Source: Aeromicrobium terrae
Lineage (GTDB): Bacteria; Actinomycetota; Actinomycetes; Propionibacteriales; Nocardioidaceae
Assembly: GCF_008039565.1 (NCBI RefSeq)
Contig: NZ_VDUX01000006.1
Location: forward strand, 124,001-188,000
Reading direction: 5' to 3'
Length of the DNA: 64,000 nt
Shown piece by piece: positions 32,814-41,570 of this stretch (positions are counted from its first letter, which is position 1; every line of letters starts with the position of its first letter). The notes under the pieces were generated by a model. The model had not been told where the DNA came from. It worked only from the letters and a program-made list of their open reading frames with translations, and did not search any database. Made by a program: the position numbers and the translations under genes.

Positions 32814-34690
32814 GCCACGACCGCCTCACTGTCGCCGGCGGGAACCGCCGACTCGTTGGCCGCCCCCGGGGGCAGGAGCCTTCTCGCGCGCTCGGCCAGC
32901 TCGGCGAGCGTGGCCTCCCGCGCCTGCAGGGTGGAGATGCGGTCGGTGCGACCGCCCTCCGTCTTGCTCTTCGCGCCGGCCTTGGCCGAGTCGATGGCCT
33001 CCTGCAGCGAGCGCTTCATGTGCTCGGCCATGTCGGCGAAGTGGTCGCGGAGCGTCTTCTTGACCTCGCGGAAGCGGTCGCGCTGCTCCTTGCCGACCTG
33101 GAACATCGCCTCGTCGATGAGCCGCCTGACGGCGACCTTGGCCATCGAGCGACGACGCTCGAGCCGGGCCGCGGCGTCCTGCCGGTAGGAGAAGCCGCCG
33201 ACGAGCATGCCGGCGCCGATGGAGAACGGGTTGACCAGCGGCATGCCGGACAGGCTGGTGAGCAGGCCGAACATCAGGATGCCGCCGTAGGAGTTCCGCA
33301 TCCCGAGGATGACCTTCTGCGGGAGCGACATGTGCCCCGACGGCAGCGCCTCCAGGCCGGCGATCGGGTTGAGCACTCCCTCGGTGTCGGAGAAGCGCAG
33401 CGACGGCAGCTCGACGGCACCCTCGACGCTGAAGTGGTCGGCGACGCGGGCCGCCAGCCACTCCGCGCGCTGGTGCGACCAGACGAAGTTGTCCGCGACG
33501 GCCTGGGCGATGGAGTCGGCCAGCCAGGCGCCGATCTCCTCCCACACCTCGGACGGGTCGCAGTCGTCGATGAGCATCTCGCACTCGCGGCCGACCCGGC
33601 GCAGGCGATCGCGCAGGTCGTACTCCATGTCGGAGATCCAGTCGTTCGACCCGTCGCTGAGGGTCTGCTGCCACTTGGCGGACTTCTGGCTCAGCGCCTG
33701 GGCCGCGGCCTGCGACTCCTTCAGCGACTTCACGACGGCGCCGCTGCGTCCGGGGTCGCGGAGCGTGGCCAGCTCGGAGTCGATCGGCAGCCGCAGGTGG
33801 TCGACGACGCTGATCACCTGGCGGCCGACGGCCTGGCCGGTCTCGGTGAGCACCCGGTCGAGCAGGTCGCCGGTGAGGTCGGCCTTCAGCTGCGGGATGC
33901 CGGACTCGCGGTCGAGCGCGGCGTCGTTCGTGGCGACGGCCCGCAGGTGCGAGGCGGCGGACGCGGGCATCAGCGGCAGGTCCAGGCCGGCGGCGGCGAG
34001 GTGCTCCCGGTTGGCCTCGGCGATCGTCCGCCACTGGACGTGCAGGTCGGTCTTGCTGAGCACGCAGGAGACGGTCGGGCACAGGGTCATCGCCTGCTTG
34101 AGGAAGGCGAGCTCGGGCTGCGTGTACTCCTGGCTCGCGTCCGACAGCATGAACACCGCGTCGGCCACCGGGATCATCGACAACGTGCTCGCGACGTGCG
34201 CCTTCGTGACGCCGCCGACACCCGGGGTGTCGATGAACGAGATGCCCTGGGCCAGGAGCTGGTTGGGGAGGTAGACGTCCACGCGCACGGGGCGCACGCC
34301 GTCCTGGCTCTCCGCGGCCTCGGTGACGTGCTGGCGCAGCGAGTCGATCGGGATGCTCCGCGACTGAAGTCCCTCGACGCCGTCGACCTCGGACCACATC
34401 ACCGCGGACGGCGTCTCGCCGTACTGCACGACGGTGGGCACGGCGGTGCCGATCACGTCGTCGATCGGGCACACGGACTGGTCGACCATGGCGTTGACCA
34501 GGGCGCTCTTGCCCTGCTTGAACTGGCCGACGACGACGACGCGGATGGTCGGGTCCTCGACGCGCTGGGACAGCTGCTTCAGGCTGTCCACCAGGTCGTC
34601 GCGATCCGTGGTCGACGCCGCGGCAGCGGCGTCGGCCAGGAGTCGCAGCAGGTCAGCGCGCTCAGGAACGCTCAGGGGTGTGGCGGTCAT
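32810..34690 (-). CDS. iniA: Dynamin-like GTPase with membrane-inserting segment, IniA-like
   Basis: The 626-residue protein has an N-terminal GTPase domain with the P-loop GQFKQGKSAL (residues 55-64), the G3 motif FIDTPGVGGVTK and the G4 motif LSKTDLH. A long helical middle follows, then a hydrophobic stretch near residues 470-515 (YGGILMFGLLTSLSGMPLV and SIGAGMLVGG) matching the lipid-binding tip of bacterial dynamins, and a last helical stalk. Mycobacterial IniA has this layout and fissions membranes. The start chosen is the ATG at 34690; an upstream ATG at 34738 would add 16 residues. It follows the IniB-like gene after 129 nt containing a hairpin. Confidence 0.9.
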   Translation of the reverse strand: MTATPLSVPERADLLRLLADAAAAASTTDRDDLVDSLKQLSQRVEDPTIRVVVVGQFKQGKSALVNAMVDQSVCPIDDVIGTAVPTVVQYGETPSAVMWSEVDGVEGLQSRSIPIDSLRQHVTEAAESQDGVRPVRVDVYLPNQLLAQGISFIDTPGVGGVTKAHVASTLSMIPVADAVFMLSDASQEYTQPELAFLKQAMTLCPTVSCVLSKTDLHVQWRTIAEANREHLAAAGLDLPLMPASAASHLRAVATNDAALDRESGIPQLKADLTGDLLDRVLTETGQAVGRQVISVVDHLRLPIDSELATLRDPGRSGAVVKSLKESQAAAQALSQKSAKWQQTLSDGSNDWISDMEYDLRDRLRRVGRECEMLIDDCDPSEVWEEIGAWLADSIAQAVADNFVWSHQRAEWLAARVADHFSVEGAVELPSLRFSDTEGVLNPIAGLEALPSGHMSLPQKVILGMRNSYGGILMFGLLTSLSGMPLVNPFSIGAGMLVGGFSYRQDAAARLERRRSMAKVAVRRLIDEAMFQVGKEQRDRFREVKKTLRDHFADMAEHMKRSLQEAIDSAKAGAKSKTEGGRTDRISTLQAREATLAELAERARRLLPPGAANESAVPAGDSEAVVA

Positions 34691-34746
34691 GCAGCAACGT
34701 CGTTTCCTCGTGGGAGTCTTTCGTCGCCATGGTGACATGACAACTC

Positions 34747-34780
34747 GTCCCCCAGACCCACTTTCGTGAATCTGGGGGAC
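34747..34780 (-). promoter_or_regulatory. Stable hairpin between the iniB-like and iniA-like genes
   Basis: On the transcribed (minus) strand, GTCCCCCAGA and TCTGGGGGAC form a perfect 10-bp stem topped by a CAC-GAAA-GTG tetraloop stem. There is no run of U after it, so it looks more like a processing or stability element than a full terminator. Confidence 0.6.
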
Positions 34781-34819
34781 GCGCTGGGTGGTGAGGCAGC
34801 CCGAGCTGCTCACGTCTTG

Positions 34820-36004
34820 TTACGGGATGATCACCGCGTTGTCGGTCACGATCGTCTGATCGACGTCGTGGCTGTCAACGGTGGAGTGATCGTCCACGGT
34901 GGTGGTGTCGTGCGAGTCCGTCGTGGAGCTGCTGTTGGTGTTGCTGGCTCCACCGGCGCCACCCTCGAGGTCGTACCCGTCGTTGTCCTCCGTGTGCGTG
35001 TCCGTGGAGACGATCGACGTGTTGTCGTGCGAGTCGGTGTCGTCGTCGGACCAGGAGTTGCCGGCCGGGCCGGAACCACCCTCCATGTCGTAGCCGTCGT
35101 TGTCGTCGTGCGAGTCGACGGTCGTGGTGTCGTTGTCCTGCGACATGTCCATGTGCGTGGAGTTGTCGTTGGCCGAGTCCGTCAGGACGACGTTGCCGGA
35201 GTCGTTGGTGCTGTTGTTCTGGCGGTTGTCGTCGTGCGAGTCCGTGTCGTTGTCCTCGTACGAGTTGCCGACACCGGCCTGACCCTCGTTGTCGATGCCG
35301 TCGTCGTCGGAGTGGTCGTCCGTGTTGCCCACGAGCGCGCCACCCTCGGCGTCGATGCCGTCGTCGTCGGAGTGATCGTCGGTGTTGTCGCCGATCTGGG
35401 CGCCGTCCTCGGCAGCGTCGCCGCCGGAGTGCTGGGCGTCGTCCTCGGTGGCGTCGCCACCGGCTGCCTGAGCGTCGTCCTCGGCAGCGTTGCCGCCCGC
35501 GGCGATCGCGTCGTCCTCGGCAGCGTTGCCGCCGGCGACGATCGCGTCGTCGTCCGCTGCGTTGCCGCCCGCGATGATCGCGTCGTCGCGCGCCACCGTG
35601 ACGTCGCCGCCACCGATGACGGCCTCGTCCTCGCCGTGGATGGCGTCGCGGCCGGCGACCTGGTTGTCGTCACCGATGATGGCGTTGCCGCCGTGATCGG
35701 CGAAAGCCTGGTTCAGGTCCCCGCCATCGGTCCAGATGTTCTGGGCGATGTTGTTGACGTCGCCCGTCTGGAACACGCTGACGAGCTCCTTGATGAAGTG
35801 ACCGGGGTGGCTGTGGTGCCCGAAGCTGTGCGAGACGGGGATGTAGTCCGCCACGACCGGAACGAGTGCGTCGACATCCGCACACGAGATGCCCCCAAGA
35901 CCAGCGGCAGCGAGCGCGCCTTCCGGATCCTCCGAGAAGGCGGCCGCCTTCGCGCCGTCACCCAGGAGCCCGAGAATAAAATTGAGCAATGTGGTGGTGT
36001 CCAT
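34820..36004 (-). CDS. iniB: IniB-like protein with acidic tandem repeats
   Basis: The 394-residue protein starts at the ATG at 36004 behind AGGAGA. Residues 1-60 match the IniB N-terminal domain (TTLLNFILGLLGDGAKAAAF, PEGALAAAGLGGIS, VPVVADYIPV). From about residue 95 it is made of repeats. About six 12-residue units of the type DDAIVAGGNAAE come first, then two 20-residue units beginning TDDHSDDDGID, then Asp/His/Ser/Thr/Asn-rich sequence with DNDGYDMEGG and DNDGYDLEGG. It is extremely acidic and has no signal peptide. Mycobacterial IniB is glycine-rich instead. It is the first gene of the unit with the two dynamin-like GTPases. Confidence 0.87.
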   Translation of the reverse strand: MDTTTLLNFILGLLGDGAKAAAFSEDPEGALAAAGLGGISCADVDALVPVVADYIPVSHSFGHHSHPGHFIKELVSVFQTGDVNNIAQNIWTDGGDLNQAFADHGGNAIIGDDNQVAGRDAIHGEDEAVIGGGDVTVARDDAIIAGGNAADDDAIVAGGNAAEDDAIAAGGNAAEDDAQAAGGDATEDDAQHSGGDAAEDGAQIGDNTDDHSDDDGIDAEGGALVGNTDDHSDDDGIDNEGQAGVGNSYEDNDTDSHDDNRQNNSTNDSGNVVLTDSANDNSTHMDMSQDNDTTTVDSHDDNDGYDMEGGSGPAGNSWSDDDTDSHDNTSIVSTDTHTEDNDGYDLEGGAGGASNTNSSSTTDSHDTTTVDDHSTVDSHDVDQTIVTDNAVIIP

Positions 36005-36127
36005 GATTTCTCCTGCGTCGTTCGCTGACTGATGTGCCAGCTGACAGCACCGTAGGAATCGGACCACCCCCCGTGCATCGGGGTGCGATCCCTAACTTCC
36101 CGCCCATGACGACAGGGACTCGGGCTC

Positions 36128-36201
36128 GGGGAATCCCCTATTCATGGGGGATCGGAGATTAGGGGATTTTCCTGCGGTGCCCTGATCTGCGGAGTTAGGC
36201 T
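36128..36201. promoter_or_regulatory. Divergent promoter region with ATCCCCTA inverted repeats
   Basis: In the 249-nt space between the IniB-like and Hsp70-like genes, ATCCCCTATT (36133-36142) and ATTAGGGGAT (36158-36167) form inverted 10-bp arms with one mismatch. GGGGAATCCCC (36128-36138) overlaps the left arm, and a related ATCCCTAA lies near 36090. A TAGGCT -10-like element for the rightward gene is at 36196-36201. The LuxR-type regulator encoded at 39651 is the obvious candidate to bind here. Confidence 0.5.
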
Positions 36202-36253
36202 CCCCCAAGTCTCACCTGAGCTGGACCACGACAAGGGGGAGGAACCCAGCACG

Positions 36254-39200
36254 ATGGGGATCGGCTTCGACATCGGCGCCCACGGCGACTCGGTGTCCGA
36301 CGGAGAGGGTCGCACTGCGACCCCGCCGACCGATGCCCTGCGCCGCCGCCTGATCGCCCAGGCGATCCCGCGGGTCGGTGATCCGGTGCCCCTCGTCTAC
36401 CGCGACGAGCACGGCACGATCCAGCACCGGCTGGCCCACGAGATCTACGCCTCGGCCGTGGCCGACCTCATGGAGCTCGCCGGCGAGGTCTCCGTCGCCC
36501 AGGGCGGCCGCGGAGTCGCCGTCGCCGTCCCTGCCTGGTGGACGGCTCGCGCCGCGTCGGTCACCCGCGACGCCATCCGCGAGATCGCCGGCCGCCACGT
36601 CGCCGTCATCACCGACGCCCATGCCGCGGTGCGCCGCGCCCGGGCGACGGACCTGCCGATCGACGACGTCACCGCCGTCCTCGACCTCGGAGCCAGCACG
36701 TCGAGCGCCGCCGTGGTCGTCCAGTGCCGTACCCCCGCCCCCGAGGTCTCGGGCACGGCGGGTGTCCTCTCCAACGACGGTGGCGACGAGCTCGACGCCC
36801 TCGTGATGCATCACCTGCTGACGAGCGTCCGGGACTACGGCTTCGAGCTCGACCACGACGACCCCGCGGTCGTCGCCGCCGTCCGCGAGTTCCTCGTCGA
36901 GTGCCGGCGCCTCCGCGAGAACCTCTCGCGGCACTCCGCGATGACGGTCGAGCCCGACCTCCCCGGCGTCGACGCCCGGCTCCGGCTCGTGCGGGCCGAG
37001 TTCGACGAGATCGCCGAGCCGTGGGCCCATCGCGTCGTCACCATGCTGAAGTCGACCATCGAGTCGAGCCGGATGAGCCCGACCACCGTGCTCGCCATCG
37101 GCGGTCTCGCGAGCACCCCGATCGTGGCGCAGCGCATCTCCGCCGAGCTCGGGCTCACCGTCCTCATCGAGCCGGACCCGACGCTGACGGTGGCGCGCGG
37201 CGCCCGGCTCAGCGCGAGCGCCGTGCTGCCGCGGATCGTCGCCACGCGGCGTGCCGACCGGCGCCGGTCGGTGGAGGCGCCCGGCGGCGAGGTCGTCGGC
37301 GCGGAGTCCGTGTCGGTCGAGGCACCGGTGCACGCCGAGGCCGTCCAGGGAACGGCCGCCACCCGTCAGGCACCGCGCATCGCCGAGCCCGTGATCCAGG
37401 CCCCCGTGGACTCCGGTCCGCCGTCCGAGCCCCCGGCCGACGAGCCGTCGCGCCCCGGCTGGCGTCAGCGACGCGCCGAGCGCCGAGCCGCCGAGCGTGA
37501 GGCCGCAGAGGCCGAGAGGGCTCGCGTCGCCGCCGAGCAGGAGGCCGCCGACGCGGAGGAGGCGCGTCTCGCCGCCGAGCGCGAGGCGGCCGAGCGCGCA
37601 GCCGCCGAGCAGGAGGCCGCCGAGCGCGCCGAGCAGGAGGCCGCCGAGGCCGAGGCCGCGCGCGTCGCCGCCGAGCAGGCCGAGGCCGAGCACCGGGCCC
37701 ACATCCGGACCCAGGCCGAGAGCGTCCTGGCCGAGCGCCGCGCCGCCGAGAAGGAGGCCGCCGAGCAGGCCGAGGCCGAGCGGCAGGCTCGCCTCGCCGC
37801 CGAGCAGGCCGAGGCGGAGCGCAGGGCCGCCGAGAAGGAGGCCGCCGAGCAGGCCAGGCTCGCTGCCGCGCTCCAGCGCGAAGCCGAGCGGGAGGCCGAG
37901 GAGCGTGCCGCCGCCGAGCGGTGGCAGGCCCAGGAGGACGCCGCTCGCGCCGAGGCCGAGCGCAAGGAGGCCGAGCGTGAGGCGGCCCGGCTCGCCGAGG
38001 AGGAGCGCCGGCAGGCCAAGCACGCCGCGCGGTCGGCCGCGGCCGAGCGCAAGCAGGCCAAGCGCGAGGCGGCGATGCGGGAGGCGGAGGAGCGCCAGGC
38101 TGCCAAGCGCCAGGTCAAGGCCGAGGCGGCCGAGCGCAAGGCGGCCCAGCGCGAAGCGGCACGGCTGGAGTCCCAGCACCGCAAGGAGGCGAAGCTCGAG
38201 GCCGCGCGCAAGAAGGCGGAGGCCAAGGAGATCGAGCGCGAGATCGCGCGGATCGAGGCCGACGAGCGTCAGGCTGCCAAGGGAGAAGCCGAGGCCCGCA
38301 AGAACGCCGAACGCGAAGCCGCCCGCCTCGAGAAGGCCCAGCGCGACGAGGCCAAGGCCGCCGCCAAGGCAGAAGCCGAGGCCCGCAAGAACGCCGAACG
38401 CGAAGCCGCCCGTCTCGAGAAGGCCCAGCGCGACGAGGCCAGGGCCGCCGCCAAGGCGGAAGCCGAGGCCCGCAAGGCCGCCGAGCGCGCCGCCCAGGCG
38501 GAGCAGGCCGAGCAGGAGGACGTCCAGGTCGAGGCCGCGCCGGTCGAGGCCGTCGAGCAGTCGGACGACGACGCTCGCGAGGAGGCCGAGCGCGAGACCG
38601 CTCGCCGTGCCGCCGAGCAGGCCCGCGAGGCGAAGGCCGCCACCAAGGCCGAGGCCGCCGAGCGCAAGCGCCTCGAGCGCGAGGCCCAGGCCGCCACGAA
38701 GGCCGAGGCCGCCGAGCGCAAGCGTCTCGAGCGCGTCGCCGCCGAGATCGACGCGGCCGCCGCCCAGGAGGAGGACACCTCCGAGGTCGACGACCGCAAG
38801 CGCCAGGAGCAGGAGGCCAAGGCCGCCGCCAAGGCCGAGGCCGCCGAGCGCAAGCAGGCCGCCCGCGAGGCCGTCCGGGCCGAGAAGGAAGCGCGCAAGG
38901 AGGCCAAGCGCGCGGCGAAGCTCGAGGCCGCGCAGCGCAAGGAGATCGAGCGCGAGGCAGCCCAGATCGAGGCGGAGGAGCGCAAGGCCCTCGAGGACGC
39001 CGACAAGGCCGAGGTGGCCGCGCAGCGTGCGGCCGAGCGCGAGGCCGCCGCGATCGAGAAGGCCGAGCGCCGCGCCGCCAAGCAGGCCCGCGCCGAGGAG
39101 GCCGCACAGCGCAAGGCCGCCGAGCGCGAGCTGTCCGACGCCGACTCCGCCGAGCGCCGCGAGGCGAAGGCCGCCGCGAAGGCCGAGGCCGCCGAGCGCA

Positions 39201-39637
39201 AGCAGGCCATGCGCGAGGCCGCTCGGATCGAGAAGGCCGAGCGCGACGCCGCGAAGGCCGCCGCCAAGGCCGAGGCCGCCGAGCAGAAGGCGATGCTGCG
39301 CGAGGCCGCCCGACTCGAGGCCGAGGAGCGCAAGGCGCTCAAGCGGGCGGCGAAGGCCGGCGACGTCGAGGACGTCGAGCCCGAGCCGGAGAAGAAGCCC
39401 CGGTCCCGGCGTCGCAACGACGACGACGAGCCGCCGGCCGGCCAGAACGGGTCGTCGAGCAACGGCACCGTCCGCCCGAGCTCCGTGGTCCGACCCCAGG
39501 GCAAGCGGCGCAGCGACGCCGTCGAGCCCGAGCCCAAGCCCACCGCCACGTCGGACGCCGACGCCCCGGACCAGGGGGCACCGGCGGCGACCCCGACCAA
39601 GCGCCGACGCACGATCTCGGCCCTGTTCCTGCAGTAG
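36254..39637 (+). CDS. Degenerate Hsp70/actin-like ATPase fused to a very long charged coiled coil
   Basis: The 1127-residue protein starts behind GGGGGAGGA. Residues about 1-345 form an Hsp70-type nucleotide-binding domain: phosphate-1-like GIGFDIGAHGDSVS, phosphate-2-like AVLDLGASTSSAAVV and adenosine motif TVLAIGGLASTPIVA. The first two loops lack residues that are normally conserved (DxGTT, DxGGGTxD), so ATPase activity is doubtful. No substrate-binding domain follows. Instead, residues about 400-1035 are an almost uninterrupted Ala/Glu/Arg/Lys helix, rich in AAEREAAE-type units, followed by a Pro/Ser/Arg tail. It diverges from the IniB-dynamin genes and is 13 nt ahead of a LuxR regulator. 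Confidence 0.82.
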   Translation: MGIGFDIGAHGDSVSDGEGRTATPPTDALRRRLIAQAIPRVGDPVPLVYRDEHGTIQHRLAHEIYASAVADLMELAGEVSVAQGGRGVAVAVPAWWTARAASVTRDAIREIAGRHVAVITDAHAAVRRARATDLPIDDVTAVLDLGASTSSAAVVVQCRTPAPEVSGTAGVLSNDGGDELDALVMHHLLTSVRDYGFELDHDDPAVVAAVREFLVECRRLRENLSRHSAMTVEPDLPGVDARLRLVRAEFDEIAEPWAHRVVTMLKSTIESSRMSPTTVLAIGGLASTPIVAQRISAELGLTVLIEPDPTLTVARGARLSASAVLPRIVATRRADRRRSVEAPGGEVVGAESVSVEAPVHAEAVQGTAATRQAPRIAEPVIQAPVDSGPPSEPPADEPSRPGWRQRRAERRAAEREAAEAERARVAAEQEAADAEEARLAAEREAAERAAAEQEAAERAEQEAAEAEAARVAAEQAEAEHRAHIRTQAESVLAERRAAEKEAAEQAEAERQARLAAEQAEAERRAAEKEAAEQARLAAALQREAEREAEERAAAERWQAQEDAARAEAERKEAEREAARLAEEERRQAKHAARSAAAERKQAKREAAMREAEERQAAKRQVKAEAAERKAAQREAARLESQHRKEAKLEAARKKAEAKEIEREIARIEADERQAAKGEAEARKNAEREAARLEKAQRDEAKAAAKAEAEARKNAEREAARLEKAQRDEARAAAKAEAEARKAAERAAQAEQAEQEDVQVEAAPVEAVEQSDDDAREEAERETARRAAEQAREAKAATKAEAAERKRLEREAQAATKAEAAERKRLERVAAEIDAAAAQEEDTSEVDDRKRQEQEAKAAAKAEAAERKQAAREAVRAEKEARKEAKRAAKLEAAQRKEIEREAAQIEAEERKALEDADKAEVAAQRAAEREAAAIEKAERRAAKQARAEEAAQRKAAERELSDADSAERREAKAAAKAEAAERKQAMREAARIEKAERDAAKAAAKAEAAEQKAMLREAARLEAEERKALKRAAKAGDVEDVEPEPEKKPRSRRRNDDDEPPAGQNGSSSNGTVRPSSVVRPQGKRRSDAVEPEPKPTATSDADAPDQGAPAATPTKRRRTISALFLQ

Positions 39638-39650
39638 GGCGTGACTCGGC

Positions 39651-41570
39651 ATGACCGTCCGACCTGACCTGCGACCCGACGACGTCGAGCCCGAGCTCGA
39701 ACGGGTCCTGCTCGCGGCGGCCGTGACCGGCACCACCGACGTCGACACCGTGGCCGCCGTGGTCGACGCGCACCCCACGGCCGTCAGCGACCACCTCCGC
39801 GCGGCGGCCGAGCGCGGGATCGTCGACCTCGAGGAGGACCGCCTTGACCCGGCCCACCGCGACACCGTCCTCGGGACCGCGTCCCGCGCCGAGCTGGCGT
39901 CGCTGCACGACGCGGTCCTGGACGCGCAGATCCCCGGCGGCCTGTCGATCGCCACGGCTCGCGGTCTCGTCGCGTCCGGCTGCCGGGATCGTCGCCTCGT
40001 CGACGTGTTGCTGTCGGCGGCCCAGGAGTCCGTCCTGAGCGACGAGGGCTGGGACGACGAGCCCTTCGAGCTGGCGCAGCGCGCCGGTGCGAGCCCGACC
40101 GAGATCGCCGCCCTCCGCGCGCACGTCGCGGCCGCCACCGGCGACTTCGACCTGGCGCTGCGCACCAGCGACGTGGTCCTCTCCGACCCGAGTGGCGCGG
40201 ACCTGCCGATGGCCGTGCGCGCCGCCGCCGTGTCCCACGCCCATCGCGGCGCGCTCGAGCACACCCGGATGCTCTACGACTACCTCGGCCCGGACGCCCT
40301 CGGCATGGACGCCGCGTTCGGTGCCTGGGCGCACCTCGGCGCCGGTGATCGCGACGCCGCCCGCGGCATGCTCGACGTCGCCGGACACGCGCTGCCCACG
40401 ACGGTCGGCCGCAGCCTCGCCCTGGTGGCCCGCGGGCTCGAGCAGTCGCTCGACGGCGCCGGCCAGGCCGCCCTCCCGACGCTCGTCCAGTCGGCCACCA
40501 CCCTGCGCACGGCGAGCCGCGACGTCATCGTCCCCGAGTCCCCGGCCGCCCTCGCGGCCCTCGTCGCCATCAACTGCGGCGAGCTCTCCACGGCCGAGGC
40601 CGTCCTGACCGCCGCGGTGGAGGCCGACCTGTGCGGCCCGTCGTACCGCGCGCGTCATCAGCTGCTGCTGGCCTGGACGTCGATGCTCCGCGGCGACACC
40701 GTGGCGGCGCGCGAGCGGCTCGAGGCCGTGACCGCGGCCGGCCAGCCGGAGATGCGCGACATCCTCCTCGTCCAGGCCCTCACCGTCGGTCTGGCCCGGC
40801 GCGAGTCCGACGTCCCGGCGCTCGCGCAGGCGTGGGTCGCGGCGCAGGAGTCCATCACCGGCCACAGCATCGACCTGTACTCCCTGCTGGCGCTCGGCGA
40901 GCTGTGGGTGGCCGCCGCCCGGCTCCGCGACGCCCCCCGGCTGCGCGCCCACCTCGACGAGGCCGACCGGCTGCTCGACGCGCTCGGCCAGCCGCCGCTG
41001 TGGTCGGCGATGTACCACTGGTGCGGCGTGCAGGCGGCGATCCTCGCCGAGGAGCCCGCGAGCCTGGTGCCGCACTCGCAGGCCCTGGTCGTCGCGGCCC
41101 GGACCAGTCCGTTCGCCGGCATCCTCGCCGGAGCGGGGAAGGTCTGGCTGGAGATGTTGCAGGAGCGGTTCCAGGCGGCGGACGTCCAGGCGTCGGCTGC
41201 CGCCCTCGACCGGCACGGACTCACCTGGGACGCCACGCGCCTCGCCGCCCAGGCGGCCGCGCGCTCGTCCGACCGCGACGACATGCTCACGCTCATGCAG
41301 CTGGCCCGCTCGCTGCAGCGACCCACGTTCTCCCGCGGATCGTCCGAGGACGAGGCGGGACTCCGTCCGCACCTGACCGACCGCGAGGCGGAGGTCGCCC
41401 AGCTGGTCGCCAACGGCATGTCCTACCGCGACATCGGCGAGAAGCTGTTCATCTCGCCCAAGACCGTCGAGCACCACGTGGCCCGCATCCGGCGCCGGCT
41501 CGGTGCCGACAGCCGCAGCGAGATGCTCGAGGTGCTGCGGTCGCTCAACTGGGACGACCTCAGGACCTAG
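39651..41570 (+). CDS. LuxR-family transcriptional regulator with helical repeat domain
   Basis: The 639-residue protein ends in a clear LuxR/GerE helix-turn-helix (LTDREAEVAQLVANGMSYRD, IGEKLFISPKTVEHHVARIR). The N-terminal part resembles a winged-helix segment (VDAHPTAVSDHLRAAAERGI), and the long middle is TPR-like helical sequence. No Walker A motif is visible, unlike full-length MalT/LAL regulators, so it may be a MalT-type regulator without the ATPase domain. It follows the Hsp70-like gene by 13 nt. Mycobacterial iniBAC is controlled by a LuxR/MalT-type protein (IniR); the analogy is inferred from context. Its stop shares the tetramer CTAG with the convergent gene. Confidence 0.87.
   Translation: MTVRPDLRPDDVEPELERVLLAAAVTGTTDVDTVAAVVDAHPTAVSDHLRAAAERGIVDLEEDRLDPAHRDTVLGTASRAELASLHDAVLDAQIPGGLSIATARGLVASGCRDRRLVDVLLSAAQESVLSDEGWDDEPFELAQRAGASPTEIAALRAHVAAATGDFDLALRTSDVVLSDPSGADLPMAVRAAAVSHAHRGALEHTRMLYDYLGPDALGMDAAFGAWAHLGAGDRDAARGMLDVAGHALPTTVGRSLALVARGLEQSLDGAGQAALPTLVQSATTLRTASRDVIVPESPAALAALVAINCGELSTAEAVLTAAVEADLCGPSYRARHQLLLAWTSMLRGDTVAARERLEAVTAAGQPEMRDILLVQALTVGLARRESDVPALAQAWVAAQESITGHSIDLYSLLALGELWVAAARLRDAPRLRAHLDEADRLLDALGQPPLWSAMYHWCGVQAAILAEEPASLVPHSQALVVAARTSPFAGILAGAGKVWLEMLQERFQAADVQASAAALDRHGLTWDATRLAAQAAARSSDRDDMLTLMQLARSLQRPTFSRGSSEDEAGLRPHLTDREAEVAQLVANGMSYRDIGEKLFISPKTVEHHVARIRRRLGADSRSEMLEVLRSLNWDDLRT

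Noticed and set aside
35340-35600. DNA-level repeat array (CRISPR or minisatellite) in the IniB-like gene
   Set aside because: The periodicity is that of the encoded 12-residue protein repeats and stays in frame throughout.
37497-39644. A 715-codon Pro/Arg/Ala-rich frame in another + frame of the same region
   Set aside because: It is a frame-shifted shadow of the coiled-coil codons with no recognisable protein features.
36212-40264. A 1350-codon open frame antisense to the Hsp70-like gene, rich in Leu and Gly
   Set aside because: It mirrors the Ala/Glu/Arg codon bias of the coiled coil on the other strand, has no ribosome site and no domain, and the + strand product has clear Hsp70 motifs.
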